From: Aquirufa ecclesiirivi
GTDB lineage: Bacteria; Bacteroidota; Bacteroidia; Cytophagales; Spirosomataceae
Length of the DNA stretch: 64,000 nt
NCBI RefSeq assembly: GCF_011250515.1
Contig: NZ_JAANOP010000007.1
Coordinates: forward strand, 1-64,000
Direction: 5' to 3'
Shown here piece after piece: positions 42,674 to 50,215 of the stretch. The notes beneath the pieces are model-generated. The model was not told where the DNA came from, ran no database searches, and saw nothing but the letters and a program-made list of their open reading frames with translations. The stretch's first letter is position 1. Every line of letters starts with the position of its first letter. The position numbers and the translations under genes were made by a program.

Positions 42674-42852
42674 AAATTTAATTAATAGAACACAAATTCA
42701 ATAGACGAAGACTTTCCTATATTCTTAATCCATTGTAATTCGGTATAGGCTTGATGATAAAAACACTTTATAAAAACCGCAATAAAACTTCTTAAAGTTA
42801 CTAAATATTTTGAGCAGAACATGCAAAAAAATCCATGAACATGTACTGAATT
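42674..42852. other. Spacer between the AraC-type regulator and the giant gene
   Basis: These 179 AT-rich bases separate the regulator stop from the giant gene start, and both genes lie on the minus strand. The giant gene's leader ends in an A/T-rich run directly before ATG, with no clear Shine-Dalgarno site. I see a repeated CATGTTC pair near 42826-42845 but no convincing terminator, and no promoter I would name. Confidence 0.5.
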
Positions 42853-44058
42853 TTAAATTCCGCTCTTCATATCTTTCAAGTACTCAGAAGGAGTCTTACC
42901 CGTATTGTATTTGAACGCTTTAACAAAGTTAGATCTTGATAAAAAACCCGATGAATGAGCTAATGCCTCTAAGGTATTTTGTTGTGCCTTTCCAGATTGA
43001 ATCAAGGTGATGATATGCTTCACTCTTAACTCATTTTTCCAATCATTAAAGCTCACCCCTAAATGATTGTTAAAATAATAAGATAATTGATAATAAGGGA
43101 TTTTAGTGTCCTCAGCGATCATAGACAAAGAAAACCGACTTCTTAAATATGGCTCATCAACACAGTATTTAGCAATTTGATGGCCTATTTCCTCTAGGCG
43201 AAAATAAGGAACTTCATACGCTGTTGATACCGTCACACGCTTAACAGGTGGCGCAAAAGTAGACAATACCATCTCACCCTGAGCCCGAGAAGTAGTATGC
43301 TTTTTCTTTTTGTATTGCGGACCAAATAATACGTAAGGAATGAATAAAATGGATAAATTTTGTAAAGAATAAACCCAATATTTTATATCAAAACAAATGC
43401 TCAACACCATAGGACTGAACAAATTTCGATTCGAATCCCCAAGCTCAATATTATTAATTAACACTAACAAAGAAGCCGTATTCAGCAAAATATAAAGCAC
43501 AATAATCAAGGCAATCCAAAGTATACTAACCTGATGTGTCACAAAATAATTCTTGATGCGACAACGACGGTACAAATAGAAACCCGTATAAAGAAAGTAT
43601 CCAATAGTAAATATCGGACGTATCATGGATTGAACAAAAGTCGGAATAAACAGGTATTTAGCTTCGTACAAAGCCTCTGAATGCTCAGCAATTTTATGAG
43701 CTAAAATCAACTTCTCATCAAAAGAGGAAAATAAATGAGGCAAAATATTGATTAAGAACAGTACCGATACGACAACATGTAACCAGTCCTTATCCACCAA
43801 TCTTTCCCTTCCGATAATCACCTTGACAAATAGAAAGAAAACTGGCCCCATGAGGAAATATAAAGGGCTGAAATTGATAGCAAACAAAGAAATCATGAAT
43901 TCTGAGCGTGGCGTACTCGTCACGTCATGCACAATTCCAAAAATACTCGTTAAGAAATAAAAAATAGCTAAGAGAATCTTAGCATAAGCCCTTCCCTCCC
44001 TGTAAATGTAGAGCAGAAGAGCAACAACCAATCCTAAAAAAGAGAGATTTAGTATCAT
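42853..44058 (-). CDS. AraC-family regulator with N-terminal membrane domain
   Basis: This 401-residue protein has two parts. Residues about 1-265 contain six to seven hydrophobic helices (for example LGLVVALLLYIY at the start, FSPLYFLMGPVFFLF, and ILWIALIIVLYILLNTASLLVLI). A basic stretch (QYKKKKH) marks the return to the cytoplasm. The last ~100 residues are an AraC/XylS helix-turn-helix domain. Its first helix-turn-helix includes LSMIAEDTKIPYYQLSYYFN, and its second ends with the typical GFLSRSNFVKAFKYNTGKTPSEYL. The layout suggests that an envelope signal is sensed by the membrane part and passed to the DNA-binding part. The giant surface-protein gene lies 179 bases downstream on the same strand, so it is a plausible target (inference). 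The start at 44058 gives a sensible first transmembrane helix, and paired direct repeats lie just upstream. Confidence 0.88.
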   Translation of the reverse strand: MILNLSFLGLVVALLLYIYREGRAYAKILLAIFYFLTSIFGIVHDVTSTPRSEFMISLFAINFSPLYFLMGPVFFLFVKVIIGRERLVDKDWLHVVVSVLFLINILPHLFSSFDEKLILAHKIAEHSEALYEAKYLFIPTFVQSMIRPIFTIGYFLYTGFYLYRRCRIKNYFVTHQVSILWIALIIVLYILLNTASLLVLINNIELGDSNRNLFSPMVLSICFDIKYWVYSLQNLSILFIPYVLFGPQYKKKKHTTSRAQGEMVLSTFAPPVKRVTVSTAYEVPYFRLEEIGHQIAKYCVDEPYLRSRFSLSMIAEDTKIPYYQLSYYFNNHLGVSFNDWKNELRVKHIITLIQSGKAQQNTLEALAHSSGFLSRSNFVKAFKYNTGKTPSEYLKDMKSGI

Positions 44059-44067
44059 GAAAAATTA

Positions 44068-44108
44068 TAGAACACGGAACAGTTTAATATTTTTTAGAAC
44101 ACGGAACA
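44068..44108. promoter_or_regulatory. Pair of 14-base direct repeats before the AraC gene, candidate operator
   Basis: The sequence TAGAACACGGAACA occurs at 44068-44081 and again at 44095-44108. The copies are 27 bases apart start to start, or 10-50 bases upstream of the regulator's start codon. The copies are identical and the intervening bases are AT-rich. AraC proteins often bind direct repeats with their two helix-turn-helix motifs, so autoregulation is plausible. No binding data can be seen from sequence. Confidence 0.5.
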
Positions 44109-44650
44109 ACCTACTAAAAGAGGTGTGTTACAAATGTAGTACGAAAAAATGAGAGTGCAAGGCCTCTTGAACTAATTTTTGTTCTCAATTTCAAATTAAC
44201 TACTAAAATATATAATTTTATAAAGAATATATATAACATTTTATAACAACTACGGCGTACTCGAAAAAAAATTGAAAAATAATTTAAACTTATGTTTACA
44301 TAATTTCAATAAAATAACATGACTATTTTAAAGTTAATCAAGAAAAAACACCGACATTCCTACTCATTTTCCAAAACGATATTGGATGTACGTTATACAA
44401 ATTCCAATCTTAATATAGCAAAATGACGTTTCACATAAAGGCAAAATTGATTCATTTCTAGGCGACGAGAATCGAGTATTTAATGTGATGCTTAACAATG
44501 CATCGGAATACGCGATTCTCAGGCAATTAAATTTTTTCACATTTCAAACGAATTTGAACCCTATGGATCTACGGAAAAGATAAGAAAAGAATTTAATTAA
44601 ATATTAAACTAAATATACAATAAACTAATTAGAAAAATTAGACAGAAATA
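44109..44650. other. Long AT-rich intergenic region
   Basis: This region lies between the regulator's operator-like repeats and the CoA-transferase stop. Most of it is very AT-rich and full of stops in all frames. The only structured part is the inverted repeat at 44467-44520. One plus-strand frame stays open for about 54 codons across it (ending near 44582), with an internal ATG giving only 31 residues. I do not call this a gene. Confidence 0.5.
44467..44520. repeat. Imperfect inverted repeat, possible structured element
   Basis: Outer arms GAGAATCGAGTATT and AATACGCGATTCTC pair with one mismatch over 14 bases. Inside them a second pair, GATGC and GCATC, closes an 8-base loop. The plus strand runs into a short T-rich stretch soon after, so it could act as a terminator on that strand, but no plus-strand gene feeds it. 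It is about 130 bases downstream of the CoA-transferase stop on the minus strand. It may be a dispersed repeat or an RNA fold; I cannot tell which. Confidence 0.4.
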
Positions 44651-46027
44651 CTATTTAATAGCCATTTCTTTTACTTCTTCTCGAATAATCAAATAAGCTT
44701 CCGTAGCAGCTTGAATTTGCTCCACGCTTACACCTGGCGCTCGTTCTACAAGTAGAAATCCTCCCTCAGGTAATAGATCCATGACAGCTAAATCGGTAAC
44801 CACTCGACGAACACAAGACTTTCCTGTCAATGGTAAATCGCATTTTTTCAACAACTTAGATCGACCGTCCTTGCTTTGATGTAGCATCGCCACTATAATG
44901 TTGGGGGCCGAGGCTACCAAATCCATGGCCCCACCCATACCTTTAACATGTTTCCCAGGTATTTTCCAATTGGCCAAATCTCCGTTTTCAGAAACCTCCA
45001 TCCCCCCTAATATGGTTACGTCAATATGCGCTCCACGAATCATAGCAAAACTATCCACCGAACTAAATAAAGAGGCCCCAGGAATCATGGTAATGGTTTG
45101 TTTACCTGCATTAATTAATTCTGGATCTACTTGATTCTCTTCTGGAAATGGCCCAATGCCCAACAATCCATTTTCTGACTGTAATATTACCCGCATTCCC
45201 TTAGGAATGTAATTGGCCACCATCGTAGGAATACCAATACCCAAATTGACATAATCTCCATCCTTGATTTCTAATGCCAAACGCTTGGCAATGATTTCCT
45301 TTTTAGAATCCAATACAGATAAATGCAACAAATCATCCGTGGTGGTCCGATGTTCAATTCTTTTTTGATAATCCTTTCCCTGAAAAATTCGCTGTACATA
45401 GATGCCTGGCACATGTATTTCATCGGGTTCTAATTCCCCAATGGGAACTAATTCATCCACCTCCACAATGGTAATTTTACCCGCCTGTGCCATCATGGGA
45501 TTGAAATTTCGAGCAGTTCCATGAAAAATCAAATTCCCTTCAAGATCTCCTTTCCATGCCTTCACGAGTGCGAAATCAGCGAATAAAGCCTCTTCCATCA
45601 AATAATCTTTCCCATGAAATGTTCGGATTTCTTTACCTATTGCTACTTCAGTACCCACCCCAGCTGGAGTAAAAAAAGCGGGTATTCCTGCACCAGCTGC
45701 ACGAATTCGTTCAGCTAAGGTCCCTTGCGGTACTAATTTTACCTCCAAATCCCCTGATAAAAGTTGTTCTTCAAACAGCTCATTTTCCCCAATAAAAGAG
45801 GAAATCATGCATTTGATTTGCTTATTCTTCAACAAAATCCCCAAACCAAAATCATCTATTCCCGCCTCATTGGAAATACAAGTCAATCCATTGACTCCCA
45901 TTCTGCTCAACTCAGAAATTGCATTTTCAGGAATACCTGCCAAACCAAAACCACCCACCATGATCGTAGCACCGGAAGCAACATCAAACAATGCCGATTG
46001 TGCATCTTTAAACACTTTATTCTTCAT
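44651..46027 (-). CDS. Fused-subunit 3-oxoacid CoA-transferase (SCOT type)
   Basis: This 458-residue enzyme is of the succinyl-CoA:3-oxoacid / acetate CoA-transferase family. It moves CoA between a carboxylic acid and an acyl-CoA in ketone-body or short-chain acid metabolism. Residues about 1-230 match the A subunit (GGFGLAGIPENAI, GAGIPAFFTPAGVGT, GTARNFNPMMAQAG). Residues about 245-458 match the B subunit (NLGIGIPTMVANYIP, SENGLLGIGPFP). The expected catalytic glutamate is E285 in SENG. In most bacteria the two halves are separate genes; here they form one chain, as in mitochondrial SCOT. The start is supported by AAGGAG a few bases before ATG at 46027. The gene is transcribed away from the amino-alcohol operon. 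The exact acid substrate cannot be read from sequence. Confidence 0.9.
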   Translation of the reverse strand: MKNKVFKDAQSALFDVASGATIMVGGFGLAGIPENAISELSRMGVNGLTCISNEAGIDDFGLGILLKNKQIKCMISSFIGENELFEEQLLSGDLEVKLVPQGTLAERIRAAGAGIPAFFTPAGVGTEVAIGKEIRTFHGKDYLMEEALFADFALVKAWKGDLEGNLIFHGTARNFNPMMAQAGKITIVEVDELVPIGELEPDEIHVPGIYVQRIFQGKDYQKRIEHRTTTDDLLHLSVLDSKKEIIAKRLALEIKDGDYVNLGIGIPTMVANYIPKGMRVILQSENGLLGIGPFPEENQVDPELINAGKQTITMIPGASLFSSVDSFAMIRGAHIDVTILGGMEVSENGDLANWKIPGKHVKGMGGAMDLVASAPNIIVAMLHQSKDGRSKLLKKCDLPLTGKSCVRRVVTDLAVMDLLPEGGFLLVERAPGVSVEQIQAATEAYLIIREEVKEMAIK

Positions 46028-46154
46028 ATCTCCTTTTTCAAGCTACAATACTAAAGAAATATGCTTATGATAAAAATGAAAAAAACGGCATATCTACCCA
46101 ACAATAGAAGACATTGATCAGGTTTTGTGGCCCCAAAATCTCCTTCACGCCGCC

Positions 46155-46187
46155 AACGCTGTCAAGGTTTGGAACCTTGACAGCGTT
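46155..46187. repeat. 33-base perfect palindrome (15-base arms)
   Basis: Arms AACGCTGTCAAGGTT and AACCTTGACAGCGTT flank the centre TGG. The element lies in the divergent spacer between the CoA-transferase and the permease. It shares length, arm core (TGTCAA ... TTGACA) and the asymmetric centre TTTG-x-AA with another 33-base palindrome at 54566-54598. I recall similar GTCAAGG/CCTTGAC palindromes scattered in Bacteroidota genomes. It could act as a bidirectional terminator or be a mobile REP-like element. Confidence 0.65.
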
Positions 46188-46299
46188 AAACGTTCTTGCG
46201 TGAAACGATTTTCAAAGCACATAAATTGTCCAGCAAATTGATAATCAAAAGGCCTAATAATACCCCTAGAAGCCAATATGAATTTTGAGCTTTGGACAT
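46186..46299 (-). CDS. Possible 37-residue single-helix membrane peptide
   Basis: A minus-strand frame from ATG 46299 to TAA 46186 encodes 37 residues: a short polar start (MSKAQNSYW), a strongly hydrophobic stretch LLGVLLGLLIINLLDNL and a basic tail ending in SRKNV. The stop codon lies at the edge of the 33-base palindrome. It is 158 bases upstream of the CoA-transferase on the same strand. There is no Shine-Dalgarno site, only an A-rich leader. The shape is that of a small membrane protein, but a chance frame or the remnant of a larger gene's first helix is equally possible. Confidence 0.3.
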   Translation of the reverse strand: MSKAQNSYWLLGVLLGLLIINLLDNLCALKIVSRKNV

Positions 46300-46348
46300 A
46301 TTTTTCTAACTTAAAGTCTTATTACCTATTGCCTCTAAAACCTATATA

Positions 46349-47674
46349 ATGAACCCAGAAAAGGAACCTGGATTAAAAAGAACCTTAAGCCCACTGATGT
46401 TGTGGGGACTAGGTGTCGGATACGTCATTTCCGGCATGTATTTTGGATGGAATCTTGGATTAGAAAAAGGTGGAACACTAGGCCTTGGACTAGCTACTTT
46501 ATTGATCATTCTATTATATACGACCTTTACATTTTCTTACACCGAATTAGCCTGCGCAATTCCTAAAGCAGGTGGAGGGTTTGACTATGCCGGAAGAGCT
46601 TTAGGGCCTACTTGGGGATTTGTGGCAGGGATGGCTCAAACCATTGAATTTATTTTCGCACCACCGGCCATTGCCTTTGCCATAGGGGCATATTTCAATT
46701 TATTCTTTCCACAAATTCCGATCATTAGTATTGCCATTGCCTCCTATTTTTTATTTACGGCTCTCAATGCCTACGGGGTCAAAGCTGCTGCCATTTTTGA
46801 ATTAACCATCACCATTCTGGCTGTAGGTGAATTACTACTTTTCGCAGGGATAACCTTGCCTGCTTTTGAGTTAAAACATCTGCAAAGCAATCCCCTACCC
46901 CATGGCTGGTCTGGATTTTTTGCTGCCATACCTTTTGCTATTTGGTTCTTTTTAGGCATAGAAGGGGTCGCCAATGTGGCTGAAGAAGCCATCAATCCTC
47001 AAAAAACAATACTAATTGGATTTGGATCCGCAATTTTGACTTTAGTAATCCTTTGTATGTTAACCTTTTTTAGTTCCATTGGGGTTAATGGCTGGGAATC
47101 CATCGTTTATCAAGCAGATGGCTCCTTATCCGACTCACCCCTTCCTTTGGCACTCAAGCATGTGGTGGGTGACAGTAATCTATTGTATCATTTATTAATT
47201 TCAGTAGGTCTTTTTGGTTTAATTGCTTCCTTCAATGGCATTATTTTAGCCGCTGGGCGCTCAACCTATGAATTGGGTAAAGTCAAAGCTGCTCCTCCTT
47301 TTCTTGGTCGTGTTCATAGCAAATTCCAAACTCCAGCCAATGCCCTGCTCGTCAACATGTCCCTTGGAATCCTTGCTCTTTTGACAGGAAAAACAGCTGA
47401 AATAATCACCATTTCTGTGTTTGGAGCCTTGACACTTTACCTCATTTCCATGGTTTCTATCTTGGTACTTAGACGGAATGAGCCCGAACTCGAAAGACCA
47501 TTTAAAACACCCTTTTTCCCTTACTTTCCCTGGATTGCGCTGATTATTGCAGCTATTTCCATGATTTCCATGATGTACTATAATCCCGTTCAAGCGGGTA
47601 TCTATTTTCTGATTTTACTAGGCACCAGTATCATTTATCGATTTTTTGGCCCTAAATTGACCCTCAAACCCTAA
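46349..47674 (+). CDS. APC-family permease, ethanolamine-permease type
   Basis: This 441-residue inner-membrane transporter of the amino acid-polyamine-organocation superfamily has about 12 hydrophobic helices. The N-terminus (LSPLMLWGLGVGYVISGMYF, GWNLGLEKGG, then ELACAIPKAGGGFDYAGRAL and GPTWGFVAGMAQTIEF) closely resembles the ethanolamine-permease branch, and the length is typical for it. It is the first gene of a five-gene operon, with the glutamine synthetase-like gene starting 15 bases later. Expected role: proton-coupled uptake of the amine substrate for the downstream gamma-glutamyl pathway. Ethanolamine is the best guess; other small amino alcohols or amino acids are possible. The start at 46349 has no obvious Shine-Dalgarno site. 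Confidence 0.85.
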   Translation: MNPEKEPGLKRTLSPLMLWGLGVGYVISGMYFGWNLGLEKGGTLGLGLATLLIILLYTTFTFSYTELACAIPKAGGGFDYAGRALGPTWGFVAGMAQTIEFIFAPPAIAFAIGAYFNLFFPQIPIISIAIASYFLFTALNAYGVKAAAIFELTITILAVGELLLFAGITLPAFELKHLQSNPLPHGWSGFFAAIPFAIWFFLGIEGVANVAEEAINPQKTILIGFGSAILTLVILCMLTFFSSIGVNGWESIVYQADGSLSDSPLPLALKHVVGDSNLLYHLLISVGLFGLIASFNGIILAAGRSTYELGKVKAAPPFLGRVHSKFQTPANALLVNMSLGILALLTGKTAEIITISVFGALTLYLISMVSILVLRRNEPELERPFKTPFFPYFPWIALIIAAISMISMMYYNPVQAGIYFLILLGTSIIYRFFGPKLTLKP

Positions 47675-47689
47675 TTTTCAATTTAGAAA

Positions 47690-49045
47690 ATGACCTCTAC
47701 TGAATTAAAAAACTACTTATCTGCCCATCCTACCTCGAAAGTAAAAATTGCTTTCACGGATATCGATGGGATTTTGCGTGGCAAATACATTTCCACCGAA
47801 AAATTCTTATCCATTCTTGAAAAAGGAACTACATTTTGCGATGTCGTTTTCGGCTGGGATGCGGCGGATGTATTGTACAGTCAAGGCAAAAAAACTGGCT
47901 GGCATACAGGCTTCCCTGATACACCGGCTCAATTGGATTTAAGTACTTTCCGACAAATACCTTGGGAAAACAACCTCCCTTTTGTACTAGGTGATTTTCT
48001 TGAGCATGACGGAAAACCTTCTACGGTGTGTCCCCGACAATTACTAAAAAAGATGATTGCAGAGGCTCAGGCCTTACATTTTACGCCCATATTTGCCCAA
48101 GAATTTGAATGGTTCAATTTTGCTGAAACACCAGATTCAGCCCAAGATAAGCATTACAAAAACCTGAAGCCCTTGAGTCCAGGCATGTTTGGCTATTCCG
48201 TTTTAAGAACCACGCTAAATAATCCTTTTTTCGATGATTTATTTGAACATCTCAAAGCCTTCCAAGTACCCATCGAAGGTCTGCATACTGAAACGGGGCC
48301 AGGTACTTATGAAGCCGCTATTGCCCATTCTGGTGCCTTAGAAGCTGCGGATAGAGCTGTTTTATTCAAAACCGCCGTTAAGGAAATTGCATATAAACAT
48401 CAAATCATGGCCACTTTTATGGCCAAAATAGATGAAAATTTACCTGGCTGTGGCGGTCACGTTCACCAAAGTCTATGGGATGCCGAAGGTAAAACCAATC
48501 TCTTTTACGATGCCCAAGATCCCTACCATTTAAGTAAAACAGCGAAACACTATTTGGCAGGAATCCTGCATTGTTTACCCCATATTTTACCAATGTTTGC
48601 CCCGACCATCAATAGCTATAAAAGGCTGGTAGAAGGTGCTTGGGCTCCAACAACGCTGACGTGGGGGCTAGACAACCGAACGGTAGCCTTACGTGTGCTA
48701 AGTGCTGGAGCTAGTTCTTCGCGTATTGAAACCCGTGTCATTGGCGCGGATGTTAACCCATATTTGGCCATAGCTGCCTGCTTAGGTGCTGGATTATATG
48801 GCATTAAACATGAATTAGACCTACAAGAACCTACTACTGGCAATGGATATTTAGATTATTCCCACGGTAGTATTCCACATACTTTGATTGATGCCACCAA
48901 AAACATGCAGCAATCTGAGGTCGCCAATGAGATCTTTGGCAAGGAATTTGTCGAGCATTTTACCATGACCCGAACCTGGGAATGGCAACAACATTTAAAG
49001 TCGGTGACCGACTGGGAATACAAACGTTATTTTGAAATCATTTAA
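47690..49045 (+). CDS. PuuA-like gamma-glutamylamine synthetase (glutamine synthetase family)
   Basis: This 451-residue protein of glutamine synthetase fold has an N-terminal beta-Grasp region (VKIAFTDIDGILRGKYIS) and a catalytic domain from about residue 110. Visible family motifs are GPGTYEAAIAHSGALEAADR, the GGHVHQSLWD stretch, NSYKRLV, NRTVALRV and RIETRVIGADVNPYLA. The RVxGADxNPY form is one I associate with gamma-glutamylpolyamine/ethanolamide synthetases more than with housekeeping GlnA. Expected reaction: ATP + glutamate + primary amine to gamma-glutamylamide. Its position between an ethanolamine-type permease and an alcohol dehydrogenase points to an amino-alcohol substrate (inference). 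The start is 15 bases after the permease stop, with an A-rich leader. Confidence 0.85.
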   Translation: MTSTELKNYLSAHPTSKVKIAFTDIDGILRGKYISTEKFLSILEKGTTFCDVVFGWDAADVLYSQGKKTGWHTGFPDTPAQLDLSTFRQIPWENNLPFVLGDFLEHDGKPSTVCPRQLLKKMIAEAQALHFTPIFAQEFEWFNFAETPDSAQDKHYKNLKPLSPGMFGYSVLRTTLNNPFFDDLFEHLKAFQVPIEGLHTETGPGTYEAAIAHSGALEAADRAVLFKTAVKEIAYKHQIMATFMAKIDENLPGCGGHVHQSLWDAEGKTNLFYDAQDPYHLSKTAKHYLAGILHCLPHILPMFAPTINSYKRLVEGAWAPTTLTWGLDNRTVALRVLSAGASSSRIETRVIGADVNPYLAIAACLGAGLYGIKHELDLQEPTTGNGYLDYSHGSIPHTLIDATKNMQQSEVANEIFGKEFVEHFTMTRTWEWQQHLKSVTDWEYKRYFEII

Positions 49046-49066
49046 TCAAGCCTATATTTTAAACAC

Positions 49067-50212
49067 ATGTCTTCATCCATTTTACAGTATAATTTCCCTA
49101 CCACCATCCGTTTTGGTGCAGGAGCCATCAATGAAGTAGCCGATTATTTACTAAAAAATGATCTCAAAAAGCCTTTGGTGGTCACAGACCCCGTGGTGGC
49201 AAGTTTGGATTTTTTCAAATCCTTTATTAAATCGCTTGAAAAGAAAAACATCTCAGTAGAGGTCTTTTCTCAAATTCATAAAAACCCGGTAAAATCCGAC
49301 GTTTACTTAGGAGTAGATTCCTATGATGCCAACCAACGAGATTCCATCATTGGAATTGGTGGTGGTGCGGCCATGGACGTAGCTAGAGCCATGGTTTTGC
49401 GAGTAAATCACCGAGAAGATCTATTTAAATACGATGATTTGATTGGTGGGGATATTTATGTCACCAATGATGTACCCCACTTTATTACGATTCCAACAAC
49501 CGCTGGAACAGGTTCTGAAGTGGGTCGTAGCGCCATCATTGCGGATGATGTTACACATCAAAAGAAGATTCTTTTTTCTCCCAAATTATTGGCAAAAACC
49601 ATCTTTGCTGACCCCATGTTGACCATGGATTTGCCGCCAGCGGTGACTGCTGCTACAGGTATGGATGCCTTAACGCATAATTTGGAAGCATATGTGGCAA
49701 AAATGTCGCATCCGCTGTGTGAAGGAATCGCATTAGAAGGCATTTCCTTGATTGCTAAATCCATGGAAAAAGCAGTCAAAAACCCTGATATTGAATCCAA
49801 AAGCAATATGCTCATTGCCTCTTTAATGGGTGCTGTTGCTTTCCAAAAAGGATTGGGTGTGGTTCATTCATTGGCTCATCCCATGTCTTCTTTATTGGAT
49901 ACCCACCATGGTTTGGCCAATGCTGTCAACCTACCCTATGGCATGAAATTTAACATCGCTGGTTTTGAGGAAAAATTCCGTCGCATTGCACGCACCTTGG
50001 AAATCAAAGATGAAAGTGGCGAAGGTGTGGTGAATTTCTTATTTGACTTAAATAATCGAATTGGAATCCCTCATCAATTACGTGAAGTAGGTGTTAAAGA
50101 AGAGCATATAGAGACTTTGGCTGATTTGGCTATTGCCGATTTTGCTCATCCAAATAATCCAAAGCCAGTAAGTAGAGAAGATTTCAAAAACCTGTATTTA
50201 GAAGCTTTATAA
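49067..50212 (+). CDS. Iron-dependent (group III) alcohol dehydrogenase
   Basis: This 381-residue protein is a typical length for the Fe-ADH family. It has the NAD-binding GGGAAMDVARAM, then TIPTTAGTGSEVGRSAI and ATGMDALTHNLEAY. By comparison with lactaldehyde reductase the metal ligands should be D200, H204, H267 and H281 (GVVHSLAHP ... THHGLAN, with the right 14-residue spacing). It acts in the cytoplasm, interconverting an alcohol and an aldehyde with NAD(P). In the canonical putrescine Puu pathway this step is an FAD amine oxidase (PuuB). An alcohol dehydrogenase here implies that the gamma-glutamylated intermediate carries a hydroxyl. The gene follows the synthetase by 21 bases. Confidence 0.88.
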   Translation: MSSSILQYNFPTTIRFGAGAINEVADYLLKNDLKKPLVVTDPVVASLDFFKSFIKSLEKKNISVEVFSQIHKNPVKSDVYLGVDSYDANQRDSIIGIGGGAAMDVARAMVLRVNHREDLFKYDDLIGGDIYVTNDVPHFITIPTTAGTGSEVGRSAIIADDVTHQKKILFSPKLLAKTIFADPMLTMDLPPAVTAATGMDALTHNLEAYVAKMSHPLCEGIALEGISLIAKSMEKAVKNPDIESKSNMLIASLMGAVAFQKGLGVVHSLAHPMSSLLDTHHGLANAVNLPYGMKFNIAGFEEKFRRIARTLEIKDESGEGVVNFLFDLNNRIGIPHQLREVGVKEEHIETLADLAIADFAHPNNPKPVSREDFKNLYLEAL

Positions 50213-50215
50213 GTC

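Noticed and set aside
39-42062. Dozens of plus-strand open frames of 60-334 codons (for example 20196-21170 and 30420-31424) with recurring Val/Pro/Ala-rich sequence
   Set aside because: They are antisense shadows of the giant minus-strand gene. They recur with its 684-699-base period, start and stop at arbitrary points of the repeat and lack leaders.
42090-42196. Zinc metallopeptidase active site in the giant protein's N-terminal domain
   Set aside because: The motif is EYGHAID, not HExxH, and no third zinc ligand can be identified by eye, so peptidase activity is not claimed.
1-42673. CRISPR array or other non-coding tandem repeat
   Set aside because: The repeats are about 690 bases, are coding, keep one reading frame and encode Ig-like domains. 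There are no short repeats with unique spacers.
43748-43960. Plus-strand 70-codon frame in the AraC-family gene
   Set aside because: It is antisense to the membrane-helix region of the regulator, with no independent support.
44413-44582. Plus-strand frame of about 54 codons crossing the intergenic inverted repeat
   Set aside because: It has no start codon near its beginning, the only ATG gives 31 residues, there is no ribosome site, and it overlaps the hairpin.
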